From Propionibacteriaceae bacterium (GTDB taxonomy: Bacteria; Actinomycetota; Actinomycetes; Propionibacteriales; Propionibacteriaceae), in assembly GCA_003451975.1 (NCBI GenBank), contig DMIX01000359.1:1-6799 (forward strand): DNA of 6,799 bases. Direction: 5' to 3'. Made by a program: the position numbers and the translations under genes. Below the pieces are notes generated by a model, which did no database searches, had not been told where the DNA came from, and saw only the letters and a list, made by a program, of their open reading frames with translations. Below are positions 5,510 through 6,799 of this stretch, one piece after another. The stretch's first letter is position 1. Every line of letters starts with the position of its first letter.

Positions 5510-6316
5510 TCATGAATTCGGGTCAGTGAGCCACGAAATCCACTCGTTGACACCCTCTCCGGTGCGCGCTGAGAGCTCGAATACCCTAGCCGTGGGGTTG
5601 ACGGCGGCCAGATTGCGGCGGAACAGCTCCATATCGAAATCAAGATAGGGAGCGAGGTCCATTTTGTTAATACAAATCGCTTCGACTGACCTAAACATCA
5701 CCGGATACTTCAGGGGTTTGTCCTCACCCTCAGTGATCGAGTAGACCATCGCCTTGGCGTGCTCACCGACTTCGAACTCGGCCGGACAGACCAGATTGCC
5801 CACGTTCTCGATGATCACCAGATCCAGTTCGCTCAGATCCAGCCCCTTCATCGCGGTGGCGATCATCGGTGCGTCCAGGTGGCATTCGCCGCCGAAACCG
5901 TTGCCGGTGTTCAACAGCGAGATCTGGGCCCCGAAACCGTTCAGCCGCTCGGCGTCCAGTGGCGTTTCGATGTCGCCCTCGATGATCCCCACCCGCACAG
6001 TGCCCTCCAACTGCGCCAAGGTGCGCTGCAGCAAGGTGGTCTTGCCCGAGCCCGGTGAACTCATCAGGTTGATGGCGCGCACCCCGGCGGCGTCCAACGC
6101 AGTGCGGTTGTCCTCGGCGAGCCGATCATTCTCGGCATAGATGTCCTCGAGGATCTCGATGCGCTCGCGTCCGGTTTGGTAGCCGGAGTGGTCACCGATC
6201 AGCTCAGCCAGGGCCTCGTCATGGGCGTGATCGTGCGGGTGATCATGGCCGTGGCCATGGTCGTCGTGACCGTGGGAGTGGACGGTGCCGTCGTCGTGGC
6301 GGTGGAAACGACCCAT
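5510..6316 (-). CDS. hypB: HypB, GTPase for hydrogenase nickel insertion, with His-rich N-terminus
   Basis: This 268-residue cytoplasmic GTPase works with HypA to insert nickel into HyaB. The N-terminus is a nickel-binding stretch with 12 histidines in the first 32 residues, as in HypB proteins that store nickel. The N-terminal CxxCGC site of E. coli HypB is missing. The G-domain is complete: P-loop SSPGSGKTT (86-94), EGDIET (113-118), the metal site around Cys145-His146, the ENVGNLVCPAEFE region (170-182) with Cys177, the guanine-specificity motif NKMD (217-220) and SART (249-252). The ATG at 6316 shares its A with the hypA stop (TGATG) and is preceded by AAAGGAG at 7 nt, so it is translated together with hypA. 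The placement ahead of the structural genes suggests one transcription unit, or two units joined by readthrough over the 159-bp gap. Confidence 0.97.
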   Translation of the reverse strand: MGRFHRHDDGTVHSHGHDDHGHGHDHPHDHAHDEALAELIGDHSGYQTGRERIEILEDIYAENDRLAEDNRTALDAAGVRAINLMSSPGSGKTTLLQRTLAQLEGTVRVGIIEGDIETPLDAERLNGFGAQISLLNTGNGFGGECHLDAPMIATAMKGLDLSELDLVIIENVGNLVCPAEFEVGEHAKAMVYSITEGEDKPLKYPVMFRSVEAICINKMDLAPYLDFDMELFRRNLAAVNPTARVFELSARTGEGVNEWISWLTDPNS

Positions 6317-6681
6317 CAGGGTTCTCCTTTCACAGCTCCGAGGTCTTCGGAGACGTCTATGGCGGTCAGCGTGAACTCTTCACCGCTGGCCACATGGGTG
6401 CTCGCCGAGCCACACGCGTGGCAGGCGAAACCGAGTTCGGGTCCTAGTTCGATCTCAGCGCCGCAGTCATCGCAGGCCAGGACCGCCGGGATGGGATTGA
6501 GATGCAGCTCAGCGCCGTCCAGGGAGGTGTTGCGCACCACGAAAACCCACGCGTGCGCCATGGCGTCGGGCACGATCTGCCGCAACTGCCCCACATCGAC
6601 GTGCACAGCCTCAACTCGTCGCCCCCTGCTGGCGCGCGTCACCGACCCCGCCAACGCACGACATAGTGAAACCTCGTGCAC
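6316..6681 (-). CDS. hypA: HypA, hydrogenase nickel-insertion chaperone
   Basis: This 121-residue protein has the normal HypA length. His2 and Glu3 follow the start and make the nickel site with the N-terminus. Cys70-x2-Cys73 and Cys87-x2-Cys90 make the structural zinc site. The GTG at 6681 is chosen because it gives the required MHE start; AGGG about 7 nt before it is a fair ribosome binding site, and the ATG just upstream is out of frame. The stop overlaps the hypB start by one base. Being first in the minus-strand cluster and paired with hypB, it is the likely dedicated partner of HypB for this hydrogenase, unlike the lone HypA at 78-437. Its promoter should lie in 6682-6735 or further right; I see no convincing sigma-70 site there. 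Confidence 0.95.
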   Translation of the reverse strand: MHEVSLCRALAGSVTRASRGRRVEAVHVDVGQLRQIVPDAMAHAWVFVVRNTSLDGAELHLNPIPAVLACDDCGAEIELGPELGFACHACGSASTHVASGEEFTLTAIDVSEDLGAVKGEP

Positions 6682-6735
6682 TGCATCCCTCCCCGTTACG
6701 ACCCCGCCCAGTGTTCCACACCCATGGCGTCCACT

Positions 6736-6799
6736 CTGCGCTCGAAAGGTGCTCCTTGCGCTCGAAACTTCAGGCGCAAGGAGCAGGTTTCGAGCGCAG
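6736..6799. repeat. 64-nt imperfect palindrome (REP-like or terminator-like element) at the window edge
   Basis: ctgcgctcgaaa (6736-6747) pairs with tttcgagcgcag (6788-6799), and tgctccttgcg (6750-6760) pairs with cgcaaggagca (6775-6785). The two stems, 12 and 11 bp, are perfect and separated by a 2x2 GG/GG mismatch, with a 14-nt loop. The motif gcgctcgaaa also recurs at 6758-6767 near the loop, so the element is modular. It ends exactly at the window border and may continue. It could be a dispersed palindromic repeat or a terminator of a gene to the right. It lies 55 nt upstream of hypA. Confidence 0.7.

Noticed and set aside
6682..6735. ECF-sigma-like promoter (GGAAC) upstream of hypA
   Set aside because: The spacing from GGAAC to any plausible -10 is too short, so it is not supported.

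Overview
This window carries a compact gene set for a membrane-bound, respiratory [NiFe] hydrogenase. The DNA is high in GC, most genes are tightly coupled, and three genes start with GTG. These traits point to a high-GC Gram-positive actinobacterium. A tandem 'agcttgtcgaaggg' repeat at the left edge reminds me of intergenic repeats in Propionibacteriaceae genomes; that is memory rather than a search, so the family is only a guess.

Layout. Six genes lie on the minus strand, reading right to left. First come the nickel-insertion genes hypA (6681-6316) and hypB (6316-5510), which overlap by 1 nt. A 159-bp gap follows, holding a candidate promoter/operator. Then come the structural genes: small subunit hyaA (5350-4082), large subunit hyaB (4078-2342) and cytochrome b hyaC (2345-1095). 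The hyaA-hyaB gap is 3 nt and hyaB-hyaC overlap by 4 nt. A perfect 16-bp hairpin (1043-1080) separates hyaC from hyaD (1017-451), the protease that trims the large subunit. A second, divergent hypA lies on the plus strand (78-437), converging on hyaD with a 13-nt gap. Repeat or palindromic DNA sits at both window edges (1-38 and 6736-6799). There is no gene-free stretch above 300 bases.

How the genes work together. HypA and HypB deliver nickel to the large-subunit precursor. HyaD then removes the last 14 residues after His564. The folded heterodimer is exported by the Tat system using the twin-arginine signal on HyaA. HyaA's C-terminal membrane helix anchors the enzyme to HyaC, which passes electrons from H2 to the quinone pool. 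HypC, HypD, HypE and HypF, needed for the Fe(CN)2CO group, are not in this window.

Most unusual points. (1) HyaC carries an extra N-terminal domain of about 170-190 residues that resembles the nucleotide-binding domain of a P-type ATPase, without the phosphorylation or membrane parts of a pump. (2) The active-site 'canopy' proline of the large subunit appears to be alanine (Ala487). (3) The small subunit has the standard four-cysteine proximal cluster, not the six-cysteine O2-tolerant type, and a long cytoplasmic tail. (4) There is a second HypA in opposite orientation. (5) A -10-like hexamer lies exactly in the centre of a perfect inverted repeat upstream of hyaA.
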